A program made the translations under genes and the position numbers. The notes under the pieces were generated by a model that was not told the DNA's origin, searched no databases, and saw only the letters and a list, made by a program, of their open reading frames with translations. A stretch of 64,000 nucleotides of DNA from Desulfospira joergensenii DSM 10085 (GTDB lineage Bacteria; Desulfobacterota; Desulfobacteria; Desulfobacterales; Desulfobacteraceae). Each line of letters starts with the position of its first letter. The stretch's first letter is position 1. The stretch is taken from contig NZ_ATUG01000001.1 in NCBI RefSeq assembly GCF_000420085.1, positions 1,821,223 through 1,885,222 of the forward strand, read 5' to 3'. Shown piece by piece: positions 24,181-32,315 of this stretch.

Positions 24181-24257
24181 CAGACGGGGTCACACACAGA
24201 CGGGGTCACACACAGACGGGGTCACACACAGACGGGGTCACACACAGACGGGGTCAG
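24181..24257. repeat. Tandem repeat, five 16-bp units
   Basis: The unit CAGACGGGGTCACACA starts at 24181, 24197, 24213 and 24229; a fifth, truncated copy starts at 24245. The repeats are uninterrupted, so this is not a CRISPR array. They lie 25 bp after the autotransporter stop and run straight into an inverted repeat. Confidence 0.95.
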
Positions 24258-24297
24258 GTCTTGAAAAATAAGAAAGTGATTATTCAAGACCTGACCC
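24251..24297. repeat. Perfect 15-bp inverted repeat (REP-like)
   Basis: GGGTCAGGTCTTGAA (24251-24265) and its exact reverse complement (24283-24297) flank a 17-nt loop. A 12-bp tandem motif, CTAAGTATTTTT, follows about three times (24297-24332), with further GTATT repeats to 24366. The structure may act as a transcript end for the autotransporter or be a mobile palindromic repeat; no T-run directly follows the stem. Confidence 0.85.
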
Positions 24298-24361
24298 TAA
24301 GTATTTTTCTAAGTATTTTTCTAAGTATTTTTGACCCTAAGTATTCTAAGTATTTGACTAA

Positions 24362-24622
24362 GTATTCGACATTGCAGAACACCTTAACACTCCTGATGAT
24401 ATCCGCATTTTTTTGCAGGAGGTCGCAGATACTGGAGATGAATCCGATTTTATCCATGCGTTGAACATTGCCGCCAGAGCAATGGGCATGACCGAGGTGG
24501 CTAAAAAAGCAGGGGTTACCCGTGCGAGCCTTTACAAATCACTTGCCGACGGTGCGAACCCGAAATTTACCACTATCAGCAAGGTTACCAAGGCTCTTGG
24601 ATGTAAATTGGCTGTTGCATAA
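24362..24622 (+). pseudogene. HigA-like addiction antidote, 5'-truncated
   Basis: The frame after a stop at 24359-24361 reads FDIAEHLNTPDDIRIFLQEVADTGDESDF, then AARAMGMTEVAKKAGVTRASLYKSLADGANPKFTTISKVTKALG. This is the full body of the 'addiction module antidote' family with its XRE-like HTH. The expected N-terminal start (a few residues and an ATG) is replaced by the GTATT repeats. A short internal start (TTG 24413) would lose part of the domain. No partner toxin precedes or follows it. It was probably beheaded when the repeats formed. Confidence 0.65.
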
Positions 24623-24718
24623 TTGATTTCAGCACCGGGCCACAAATCCCAAGCCCGGCAATCACAGTTCAACAAAAAGTATTTGACCTTTTTGTTTTCC
24701 ATTAGTAAACAGAGGGAT

Positions 24719-25318
24719 ATGACACAAAGTGAGAAAAACGGGCAGGACCTGGAAAAAGAGATTGCCAGGCGCATCCGGGCCAAAAGGCTTGAGCGCAACT
24801 GGACCCTTGATCAGCTAGCCAAGGCCGCAGGGCTGTCCAAAGGGTATCTGTCCCAGATCGAAAACGATGAAAAGACGCCGACCCTGGGAACCCTGACCAA
24901 GATCGCTTTTGGCCTGGGCCTGGATGCGGTTTCCCTTATCACCGGAGAGAACCCCAGGCCCAAGGAGAAAAAATTCGCCCTGGTCAGGGCAGATGAGCGC
25001 CAGCCCATATCCCACACAGGGGCGGCTCCCGGTTCCATTTACGAATCCTTTCCCTTTAACAGATCCAATAGGTTCATGGATTCCTATGTGGTTACCATCG
25101 GCAGAGAGTATCCGCCCAAGCCGCTTCTGCATGGAGGCCAGGAACTGGCCGTTACCCTGGAAGGGGAGAGTGAATTCTACTATGACGGGCAGACCTATAC
25201 GCTCGGGCCCGGGGATGCGATCTACTTTGATTCCGACCGGCCTCATATGACCCGGAGCATCGGGCCCAAACCGGCCAGGGTGCTGGTGGTTTTCTGCAAT
25301 CCGGTACACGGGGAGTGA
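24719..25318 (+). CDS. XRE-family regulator with cupin domain
   Basis: A 199-residue protein. Residues 12-70 form an XRE helix-turn-helix (IRAKRLERNWTLDQLAKAAGLSKGYLSQIENDEKTPTLGTL). Residues 125-195 form a cupin barrel (PKPLLHGGQELAVTLEGESEFYYDGQTYTLGPGDAIYFDSDRPHMTR). This layout is typical of local regulators in which the cupin senses a small metabolite. The ATG follows AGAGGG. It lies 51 bp ahead of the isocitrate-lyase-family gene and TRAP transporter on the same strand, so it probably controls that operon. Confidence 0.85.
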   Translation: MTQSEKNGQDLEKEIARRIRAKRLERNWTLDQLAKAAGLSKGYLSQIENDEKTPTLGTLTKIAFGLGLDAVSLITGENPRPKEKKFALVRADERQPISHTGAAPGSIYESFPFNRSNRFMDSYVVTIGREYPPKPLLHGGQELAVTLEGESEFYYDGQTYTLGPGDAIYFDSDRPHMTRSIGPKPARVLVVFCNPVHGE

Positions 25319-25369
25319 TTTTTTTTATCTGTCAGGTTTGCCCATAGCAAACAAAGGAGTCTGTGAAAT

Positions 25370-26236
25370 ATGAAAAAGACCCGTCTGCTCAAAAAATATA
25401 TACTTGAAGACGAGATCCTGGTCATGCCCGGTGCCCATGATGCACTGACCGCAAAAATTGTGAAGCAGGCCGGTTTCAAGGCCCTGACCATAGGGGGATA
25501 CGCGGCCTCCGCCTCGATCCTGGGCAAGCCGGATCTATCCTTTCTGACCCTGACGGAAATGGCGGACTGCGTCCGCCGGGTCGTTGATGCCGCCGATATT
25601 CCGGTCTTCACGGACGGGGACACCGGACACGGGGGCGTCCTGAATGTCCAGCGCACGGTCAGGGAAATGGAAAGAACCGGAGCCGCGGGAATGTTCATTG
25701 AAGATCAGGTCTTTCCCAAGCGATGCGGCCATATGGCGGATAAACAGGTCATTGAAAAAGAGGAGATGGTTGCCAAAATCAAGGCGGCAGTGGATGCCAG
25801 GGTTGATGATGATTTCGTGATCATGGCCCGTACGGACGCCCTTGCCGTCAACGGCCTGGAAGATGCCGTTGAAAGGGGGAATCTATTTGCCCGGGCCGGT
25901 GCGGACCTGATTTTTGTGGAAGCGCCCACCACAATCGAACAGATGCAGGAAATCACTTCCCGGATAAACGCCCCTTTACTGGCCAATAATATTGAAGGGG
26001 GGAAATCCCCTTTGCTGCCGGCTGCCCGGCTGGAAAAAATCGGTTACAGCACGGTTGTCTTTCCGGTTGCCGCAACATATGCAATTGCAAAGGTCATTGG
26101 AGATCTCATGGCTGAATTATCCGCCACGGGAACCACCGAGGGGTTCACGGACCGGATGGTCTCCTTTGACCAATTTAACAGCCTGATGGAGCTTGATGTC
26201 CTGCGCTCCCTGGAGCGTACTTATTTTCACTCATAA
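25370..26236 (+). CDS. Isocitrate lyase / PEP mutase family enzyme
   Basis: A 288-residue TIM-barrel protein. MPGAHDALTAKIVKQAGFKALTIGG is at the N-terminus. FTDGDTGHGG supplies Mg-binding acids, GMFIEDQVFPKRCGH is the family signature loop, and MARTDAL and IFVEAPTT complete the barrel. The KRCGH loop places it with 2-methylisocitrate lyase, carboxy-PEP mutase and oxaloacetate-decarboxylase-like members, which cleave or rearrange C-C or C-P bonds next to a carboxylate. Which reaction applies cannot be read from sequence. It sits between the XRE-cupin regulator and a TRAP transporter, so it likely acts on the imported organic acid. Confidence 0.82.
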   Translation: MKKTRLLKKYILEDEILVMPGAHDALTAKIVKQAGFKALTIGGYAASASILGKPDLSFLTLTEMADCVRRVVDAADIPVFTDGDTGHGGVLNVQRTVREMERTGAAGMFIEDQVFPKRCGHMADKQVIEKEEMVAKIKAAVDARVDDDFVIMARTDALAVNGLEDAVERGNLFARAGADLIFVEAPTTIEQMQEITSRINAPLLANNIEGGKSPLLPAARLEKIGYSTVVFPVAATYAIAKVIGDLMAELSATGTTEGFTDRMVSFDQFNSLMELDVLRSLERTYFHS

Positions 26237-26277
26237 TACAACAGATCCCAGGGCTTTTCTGTTGAAGGAGAAATAAA

Positions 26278-27300
26278 ATGAAACAATTCATTTTTGCCGC
26301 ATTTTTCTTATTTGCCTCCCTGTGTCCGGTTATGACGGCTTCAGGCGATGCGGTTGCCGGGCAGATTTCACTGACTCTGGCCACAACCACCCCGCCAAAA
26401 AGCAACCATGAAATCGCCGCCGGAAAATTTGTCGAGGCCATTGCCCAAAAAACCGGGGGCAGAATCCAGATTAAACATTACGGGGCCGGCTCCCTGTACA
26501 ATGCCAAGTCCATCATGCCGGCCATTTCCAACAACCAGATCGATATCGGCCTCCTGCATGTGGCACTTGTGGGGCGGCGTTCTCCGGTACTCGAATTTGT
26601 AGGATCCTTTGGCGCCATGGGATGCTGGGAAAGCTATGACCACTATTACAGGTTTCTGGATACCCCCAGAATCCGGGAAATCGCCTCTGCTGAATTTGAA
26701 AAATACTTCAACTCCAGGCTGCTCTCTGCCTGGTCTTTTGGAACCAGTCTGCTCGGGCGCAGGGACAAGGCCATTGAAAGGGTGGATGACTTTAAAGGAT
26801 TGAAGATGCGGACATCCGGAACCGCCATGGCCACCCTCTACCAGGCTCTGGGAGTGATTCCCATCAGCCTGAGTTCCAAAGAAATCTATACGGGGCTGCA
26901 GCGCGGCACCATCCAGGGGGCCGGCTCCGGCGTTTCCAGATGGCGGCGCAGTAAACTCTATGAGGTGGCTCCGTATCTGACCGTTGACCCGACCATTCCC
27001 TATTTCAGTATGTGGCTGGTCATCAACAAAAAAGCCTGGGCCAAGCTCTCCGGGGAGGATCAAAAGATTATTTCCGAAACCGCCAGGGAATACGAAAGCT
27101 GGACAAGAGAGTTTGCCGCAAAGGAAAGAAAAGAGGATATTGCCTTCCTGAAAACAGAGGCAAAGGCCCTTGTGGAACTTCCCGGTGAAGAGAAAGCCAG
27201 ACTGATCCGGACGGTCAAACCGGTCATGAAAAAATTTGCAAAAGAACAGCTTGGCGGGCAATTTCAGGAGCTCTGGAGTCTGCTGGAAAAATCAAAATAA
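26278..27300 (+). CDS. dctP: TRAP transporter solute-binding protein (DctP)
   Basis: A 340-residue periplasmic protein with signal peptide MKQFIFAAFFLFASLCPV ending near residue 28. The mature part has LATTTPPKSNHEIAAGKFVEAI, NAKSIMPAISNNQIDIG, FKGLKMRTSGTAMATLYQALGVIPISLS and EIYTGLQRGTIQGA. The Arg in LKMRTSG is the usual carboxylate-binding residue of DctP proteins. It should deliver an organic acid to the fused DctQM permease encoded 37 bp downstream. The intervening AAAGGG...CCCTTT hairpin (27298-27326) may tune the ratio of binding protein to permease. Confidence 0.88.
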   Translation: MKQFIFAAFFLFASLCPVMTASGDAVAGQISLTLATTTPPKSNHEIAAGKFVEAIAQKTGGRIQIKHYGAGSLYNAKSIMPAISNNQIDIGLLHVALVGRRSPVLEFVGSFGAMGCWESYDHYYRFLDTPRIREIASAEFEKYFNSRLLSAWSFGTSLLGRRDKAIERVDDFKGLKMRTSGTAMATLYQALGVIPISLSSKEIYTGLQRGTIQGAGSGVSRWRRSKLYEVAPYLTVDPTIPYFSMWLVINKKAWAKLSGEDQKIISETAREYESWTREFAAKERKEDIAFLKTEAKALVELPGEEKARLIRTVKPVMKKFAKEQLGGQFQELWSLLEKSK

Positions 27301-27337
27301 AGGGTCTGGTTTGTCCCGGCCCTTTTGAAAAAACAGA

Positions 27338-29224
27338 ATGGATACAATGGAACACATGGATGAACAAAAGCCAGGGGGGCTGATCGGCCGCATCTCCTTT
27401 ATTTTTTCCCTGACGGCAGGTCTGTTGATGCTGTCCGTGGCTTTGTTCATGTCTTTTGAGGCATTTTCCCGCCATTTTCTGGACCAGCCGACCTCATGGG
27501 TTCTGGCGGTTTCCACCCTGATATTTATCTGGTTCACCTTTCTGTCCGTTCCCTACGGCATAAAACTGGACAAACACGTTGCCTGTGATATCTTTGTTAC
27601 CCGCCTGCCGGATCCAAGCAGGCAGGCCGTCGGGATTGCCACGGATACGGCATCCCTGATTTTTATCGCGGCCCTGGGGATTTTCGGTTTTATCCATTTC
27701 ATGGAGGCTGTTGAATACAGATCCATGAGTGACGGCCTGTTCCGCTATCCCATGTGGCTTGTTCTCCTTTCCATTCCCTTTGGAATGGCCCTGAGTGCCA
27801 TTCAGACCCTAGGAAAAATCAGGACCCGGCTTTTCCGGATGAAAAACAGCCCTGAAAAATCTTCTAAACATTCTGTTTTTTCCCCGGGGATAATGGTCTC
27901 CTGCTTTTTCCTATCCGCAGGGGCCGGCATTTGTGTATACTTTTTCAGCCAGCCCCTGGGCATCCTGATCTTTGCCCTGGCACTCCTGTTCTGGGGGGTG
28001 CCCATTGCCTTTGCCCTGGGGCTGGTGGGCCTCACCGGCCTGTTATTCTTTCACCAGAGCATCGGGGGACTAAATACCCTGCCCATCGTGGCGGAGAATA
28101 CGGCCACAAACTTTATTTTACTGGCCATTCCTCTCTTTACCCTGGGCGGATTAATCCTGTCGCGCAGCGGCCTGGGGGAGCAGATATATGAGTTGAGCAG
28201 CAAATGGCTCGGCTGGATGCCGGGGGGCTTAGGGGTAGGCACATGTATCACCGGGGGAATCCTGGCCGCCATGATCGGATCGAGCACGGCGGTGACCGCC
28301 ATTATCACCCTTGTTGCCATGAAACCCCTGCTGGACCGGGGTTATGACAAGAAACTGGTCATCGGCACCGTGACCGGAAGCAGCCTTGGACTGATCATCC
28401 CTCCCAGTATCGGTTTTATTGTCTACGGGTTTCTGACCGATACATCGGTTGGGGATCTTTTCATGGCCGGTGTGGTTCCGGGAATCATGCTGGTGGTCCT
28501 GTTCAGCGCCTATATCGTGATCAGCTGCAGGGCCAGCGGAAAATACGAGGTCGTTTCCTTTTCCTGGAAGGAGCGGCTGGTCTCATTGAAGAAATCTCTT
28601 ATCATCATTCTCGGCCCTGTTTTTGTCCTGGGCAGTATATACACCGGTGTTGCCACCCCCACGGAAGCCGGTGCAATCCTTGTGATTTACAGCCTTTTCT
28701 GTGCCTTGATCTACCGCACCATCAACTGGAAGGGATTTGTCCAGTGCCTGATCGACAGCAGCGTCCTGTCCACCATGGTCATAATGATCATGGTCGGGGC
28801 ACTGGTGATGTCCAACGTGATCACCCTTCTCCAGGTTCCGGCAGATCTGACGGAATTCATTCTCTCTTCCGGGCTGCCCGTCTGGGGAGTCATCCTTTTG
28901 ATTGTGATGCTGTACCTCTGCCTGGGAATGTTTCTGGACGGCGGATCCATCACGGTTTTAACGGTTCCCGTCATCGCCCCCATGCTTCCGGCCTTGGGGA
29001 TCGACACCATTGCCTTCGGGGTCATCCTCATGATGCTCATTGAAACCGCCCTGCTCACACCTCCGGTGGGACTGAATATATTCACGGTCAAGGGGATTGT
29101 GGACGAACCCCTCTTGTTTATCATAAAGAGTGTGGTTCCCTTTGTAGGGATCCTTATGATCGGGATTGTTCTTGTTTTTGCATTTCAGGATATCGCCCTG
29201 TGGCTGCCTTCACAGATGAGATGA
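27338..29224 (+). CDS. TRAP transporter fused permease (DctQ-DctM)
   Basis: A 628-residue membrane protein. About residues 20-165 are a four-helix DctQ-type small subunit (RHFLDQPTSWVLAVSTLIFIWFTF). After a linker near 170-190, the rest is a DctM-type large subunit with GGILAAMIGSSTAVTAI and GSSLGLIIPPSIGF. QM fusions are a known variant of TRAP systems. It works with the upstream DctP to import a carboxylate using a sodium or proton gradient. The precise start is uncertain among Met1, Met4 and Met7 because no strong ribosome site is seen. Confidence 0.88.
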   Translation: MDTMEHMDEQKPGGLIGRISFIFSLTAGLLMLSVALFMSFEAFSRHFLDQPTSWVLAVSTLIFIWFTFLSVPYGIKLDKHVACDIFVTRLPDPSRQAVGIATDTASLIFIAALGIFGFIHFMEAVEYRSMSDGLFRYPMWLVLLSIPFGMALSAIQTLGKIRTRLFRMKNSPEKSSKHSVFSPGIMVSCFFLSAGAGICVYFFSQPLGILIFALALLFWGVPIAFALGLVGLTGLLFFHQSIGGLNTLPIVAENTATNFILLAIPLFTLGGLILSRSGLGEQIYELSSKWLGWMPGGLGVGTCITGGILAAMIGSSTAVTAIITLVAMKPLLDRGYDKKLVIGTVTGSSLGLIIPPSIGFIVYGFLTDTSVGDLFMAGVVPGIMLVVLFSAYIVISCRASGKYEVVSFSWKERLVSLKKSLIIILGPVFVLGSIYTGVATPTEAGAILVIYSLFCALIYRTINWKGFVQCLIDSSVLSTMVIMIMVGALVMSNVITLLQVPADLTEFILSSGLPVWGVILLIVMLYLCLGMFLDGGSITVLTVPVIAPMLPALGIDTIAFGVILMMLIETALLTPPVGLNIFTVKGIVDEPLLFIIKSVVPFVGILMIGIVLVFAFQDIALWLPSQMR

Positions 29225-29267
29225 TCCAGCAGGGACTGTTCCGAAAGAATCAGACCGCTGATGAAAC

Positions 29268-30116
29268 TCATTTCTCTTTAATGAATGTCCCGTCCCGGTA
29301 TTCCTGAAAGGCAGTGGCCAGTTCTTCCTGGGTGTTCATCACGATGGGGCCCTGCCAGGCCACGGGCTGGTTCAGGGGCTTGCCAATGAGCAGAAGAAAT
29401 TGCAGGGGTTCATCCCCGGCTTTCAGGGAGAGATGGTCCCCGGTATCGTAAAGGACCAGGGTCCCGTTTTCAATGGACCTGCCGTCTGTGGTTCCATGCC
29501 CTCCGATCACATATATGAAGGCCGTATATGAAGGATCCACCCCGTGGACAAAGGTTCTGCCTGCCGCGAGGGTGCAGTCTAAAAACTCCGGATCAATCAT
29601 GATATCGTCCATGGGGCCTTTTGTGCCATGGACATTCCCGGCAATCACCTTGATGCTCACCCCATCCTGGACCCGGATTTCCGGGACCTGGTCCGCTTTA
29701 ATATCCCGGTATTTGGGAGGCATCATCTTCTGGGATGCCGGCAGGTTGGTCCAGAGTTGAAAACCGTGCATGGAGCCCTCAGCATCTCCCTTGGGCATCT
29801 CCTGATGGATAATCCCGCTTCCGGCCGTCATCCACTGCACATCCCCGGAAGAGATGATCCCCTTATTGCCCAGGCTGTCTCCATGCTCCACATCTCCTTT
29901 CAGAACATAGGTGATGGTCTCAATGCCCCGGTGGGGATGCCATGGAAATCCCTTGAGATAATGTTCAGGCGTGTCTGACCTGAAATCGTCCAGCATGAGA
30001 AACGGGTCCAGGGCCGGGGCTTCACTGTGGCCAAATACCCGGTTCAGATGAACCCCTGCCCCTTCCATGACGGGCTGGCGGGTGAATACTCGTTTTATTT
30101 TTCGGGCATTCTTCAT
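29268..30116 (-). CDS. Pirin-family bicupin protein
   Basis: A 282-residue protein with the pirin N-terminal domain. GVHLNRVFGHSEAPALDPFLMLDDF precedes the metal-binding stretch FPWHPHRGIETITYVLKGDVEHGDSLGN, whose His and Glu residues bind iron, then MTAGSGIIHQEMP. The C-terminal cupin (HGTTDGRSIENGTLVLYDTGD) is also present. Some pirins act as quercetin 2,3-dioxygenases, others as redox-linked regulators; an anaerobe would favour a non-oxygenase role, but that is inference. The gene converges with the TRAP operon. Confidence 0.88.
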   Translation of the reverse strand: MKNARKIKRVFTRQPVMEGAGVHLNRVFGHSEAPALDPFLMLDDFRSDTPEHYLKGFPWHPHRGIETITYVLKGDVEHGDSLGNKGIISSGDVQWMTAGSGIIHQEMPKGDAEGSMHGFQLWTNLPASQKMMPPKYRDIKADQVPEIRVQDGVSIKVIAGNVHGTKGPMDDIMIDPEFLDCTLAAGRTFVHGVDPSYTAFIYVIGGHGTTDGRSIENGTLVLYDTGDHLSLKAGDEPLQFLLLIGKPLNQPVAWQGPIVMNTQEELATAFQEYRDGTFIKEK

Positions 30117-30425
30117 ATCTTTCCTCCATTTTGCACATTAGATGGGATTGGATCTTTAATTATACACAGGAAGCCGGGTCACAGCAAACAGGATAAGATC
30201 TTGAATTATAAATTCTCAACCAAATTACAGATAATGGGAGGCCCTGGAAGCCCAAAATCTCCCGGCCCCTCCTTTTGGGTGCATGGCCATGGAATAATTT
30301 CGCCTTCTCTTAAAAAGTGTGGGACAGAAAACATGGGACAGATCGAAAAGGTAGGGAGAGCATCCGGGAATGGGCCGTCCTGGTAGAGTTCCTGTTAAAA
30401 GAGAGCTTTATACCCGATTTGCCTT
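30117..30425. other. Gap without recognisable gene
   Basis: No supported frame or RNA was seen in these 309 bp. It separates the pirin gene from a tract of gene and IS relics (30426-31150). Confidence 0.4.
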
Positions 30426-30575
30426 TCAATCTTCCATATATTGAACCTGAAGGGCCTTTTTATGCCAGGTCGGAGATTCGAGTAATTCTTCCTCTGATAA
30501 TAAATCCGCCCACAAGGCATCCACCATCCTGAATTTCTCTTTTCTAGAAAGGTGCTTTATTTCTATCGCATTTTG
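30426..30575 (-). pseudogene. Orphan copy of addiction-module antitoxin, beheaded
   Basis: The minus-strand frame reads QNAIEIKHLSRKEKF, RMVDALWADLLSEEELLE and SPTWHKKALQ, then VQYMED and a stop. The first 42 residues are nearly identical to the antitoxin at 4798-5016, but the start codon is missing (ATG replaced by ACC) and the last 25 residues are lost. The break falls exactly where the IS3 relic begins. No toxin is present. The DNA identity is high, so duplication or gene exchange between the two places is fairly recent. Confidence 0.8.
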
Positions 30576-31150
30576 GGTGATTTCTTCAGCCATTCTCCTG
30601 ACCTCATAACTGCCCTAAGATACACGATGGGCTTCCAGTACAACAGGAATCAAATTTTCATTTTCTTTCTGGTGTTTGGATTTTCCATTATTTCTCCAGG
30701 CATAATAGCCACCTCTGCTGACTTTCATTGTTTTGCATAGCAGGCCTATTAGGATACGCCTTCTTCTCGACATCAATGAATTGATATCTTAGCTTGATTC
30801 CTTTGCGAAGAAGGCGGCCGCCTTTTTTAAGATTTCACGTTCCATCTTAAGGCGTTTATTTTCTTTGCCAAGTTCTTTGAGTTCCGCCCGGAGGGCTGCC
30901 ATTTGTCCCGTGCTCATTTATAGGTCTCCCCCCCATCAACCTCTCTTTTCCAGCGACTGATTATTAAATTGGGTTTACCCCCAGATTCCTGCCCGCCTCT
31001 GCAAAAGAATACCCCTCATCCGTTTTCAGCTTCACAGCCTCTTCTTTGAATGACTTCGTATAATTTTTTCATTTTTTGCTTTTCATAAACACTCTCCTGA
31101 CTGAATTATTATTTCACTCTAGGGAAAGTGTCCAGATTTACTCTACCAGG
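30576..31150 (-). mobile_element. Degenerate IS3-family element
   Basis: Read on the minus strand, an orfA starts near 31094 with MKSKK followed by an in-frame stop, then NYTKSFKEEAVKLKTDEGYSFAEAGRNLGV. A frameshift leads to MSTGQMAALRAELKELGKEN and LKMEREILKKAAAFFAKESS, the usual end of an IS3 OrfA. An OrfB beginning follows (KVSRGGYYAWRNNGKSKHQK, SYEVRRMAEEI), broken by stops and lacking the DDE domain. The outer end TAGAGTAAATCTGGACACTTTCCC resembles an IS3 terminus. It is a different IS3 lineage from the intact element at 8424-9772. Confidence 0.75.
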
Positions 31151-31192
31151 TCAATGGAATGTGCAAAGCTTAAATGAGTCATGGTCTGCCCT

Positions 31193-32239
31193 TCAGCTTG
31201 ATGGAAACAAAACCCCATGTTCATTGCCCATCCGGCTCATTTTTTCAACCAGCTTTCTTTCCAGGGGAATGCCTTCTTTTATGCGGCGGACCTGGGTCTG
31301 ATGTTCAAAAAATCCGGGATAAGCCACCTTTTCAACCCCCTTGGCAGGCTTTAGAGCCATGATCCTGTCCAATTCCTCGTCCATGCGGGCTTTGAACTCG
31401 TCCATGGGCATCAGCGAGGCCACCTTGATGGCCAGCATAAAGTTCCCATTGCCGGATTCCCGCTCCTGGTTGGTAAACACGCTTAAGACCCGGCCCCCGA
31501 AATTGGCTCCTGACAGGACCCCGGAAAGGATGTCGGTTAAAATGGTAATCCCAGACCCCTTGACCCCTCCAAATGGCAGCATCACGCCCTTGAGTGCGGC
31601 TTCAGGATCTATGGTTTTCCTGCCGTTTTCATCCAGGGCCCAGCCGGGTGGAATGGACTTTCCCTCTTCCAGGGCCTTACGCACCTTTTTCATGGCCCCT
31701 TCGCTTGTGGCCATATCAATCACAAAAGCTGGGTTCTTTCCCGCCGGAACGGCAACGGACAAAGGATTTGTGCCCAAAAGCCGTTCCGCCGCCCCGAACG
31801 GGGCCGTAACTGCAGAAGCGTTGGAAGTGACAATGCCGATACAATCATGTTCCAAGGCCATCAGGGAATAGGCACTGGCCGCACCAAAATGGTTGCTCCG
31901 CCGGACAACGGCACAACCGATGCCAAAAGTATCTGCTGATTTAAGGCAGGCTTCCATGGCAGTGGTGCCTGCCACCTGGCCAAGCCCATTGTCTCCGTCC
32001 ACCCGGGTGAGCCAGGGGCTGAGAGTTTCTGCATTAAGTGCAGGAGCAGATTTAATCCGGCCTTTGTCAAGAGCATCCACATATCCTATCAGACAGGGGA
32101 TCCCGTGGGTATCAAATCCCCTCATATGGGCCGCAACCAATCGTTTGGCCGTCATTGTACCATGGTCTTCCGGCACGCCAAGTTTTGATAGAATGCCTTT
32201 TATAAAGGTTTCAAGCGTCTGGGACATGACATGAATCAT
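31193..32239 (-). CDS. Ldh-family (malate/L-lactate-type) dehydrogenase
   Basis: A 348-residue protein of the NAD(P)-dependent Ldh2/ComC/YbiC family, which is unrelated to classic Rossmann dehydrogenases. Motifs are MRGFDTHGIPCL with the catalytic His, VDGDNGLGQVAG, VVRRSNHFGAASAYSLMA, PFGGVKGSGI and VFTNQERES. Family members oxidise 2-hydroxy acids including malate, lactate, sulfolactate (ComC) and ureidoglycolate. It is the last gene of the 11-gene operon. Its partners (a UxaA/sulfolactate-lyase-like pair) fit a 2-hydroxy-carboxylate or sulfonate substrate. GGGAGAG supports the ATG at 32239. Confidence 0.85.
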   Translation of the reverse strand: MIHVMSQTLETFIKGILSKLGVPEDHGTMTAKRLVAAHMRGFDTHGIPCLIGYVDALDKGRIKSAPALNAETLSPWLTRVDGDNGLGQVAGTTAMEACLKSADTFGIGCAVVRRSNHFGAASAYSLMALEHDCIGIVTSNASAVTAPFGAAERLLGTNPLSVAVPAGKNPAFVIDMATSEGAMKKVRKALEEGKSIPPGWALDENGRKTIDPEAALKGVMLPFGGVKGSGITILTDILSGVLSGANFGGRVLSVFTNQERESGNGNFMLAIKVASLMPMDEFKARMDEELDRIMALKPAKGVEKVAYPGFFEHQTQVRRIKEGIPLERKLVEKMSRMGNEHGVLFPSS

Positions 32240-32315
32240 TTTCGATCTCTCCCAATCTGTTTTAAGTTTTTAACCGAGGCCGGTCCCGTGTCTGGACGAA
32301 TACTTCGTTCAGACA

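Noticed and set aside
23268..24209. 313-codon minus-strand frame opposite the autotransporter barrel
   Set aside because: It is a shadow of GC-rich coding DNA; the plus strand encodes a recognisable beta-barrel ending in Phe and the antisense frame has no family motif.
24181..24257. Repeat array resembling a CRISPR
   Set aside because: The 16-bp units are contiguous with no spacers, and no cas genes are present.
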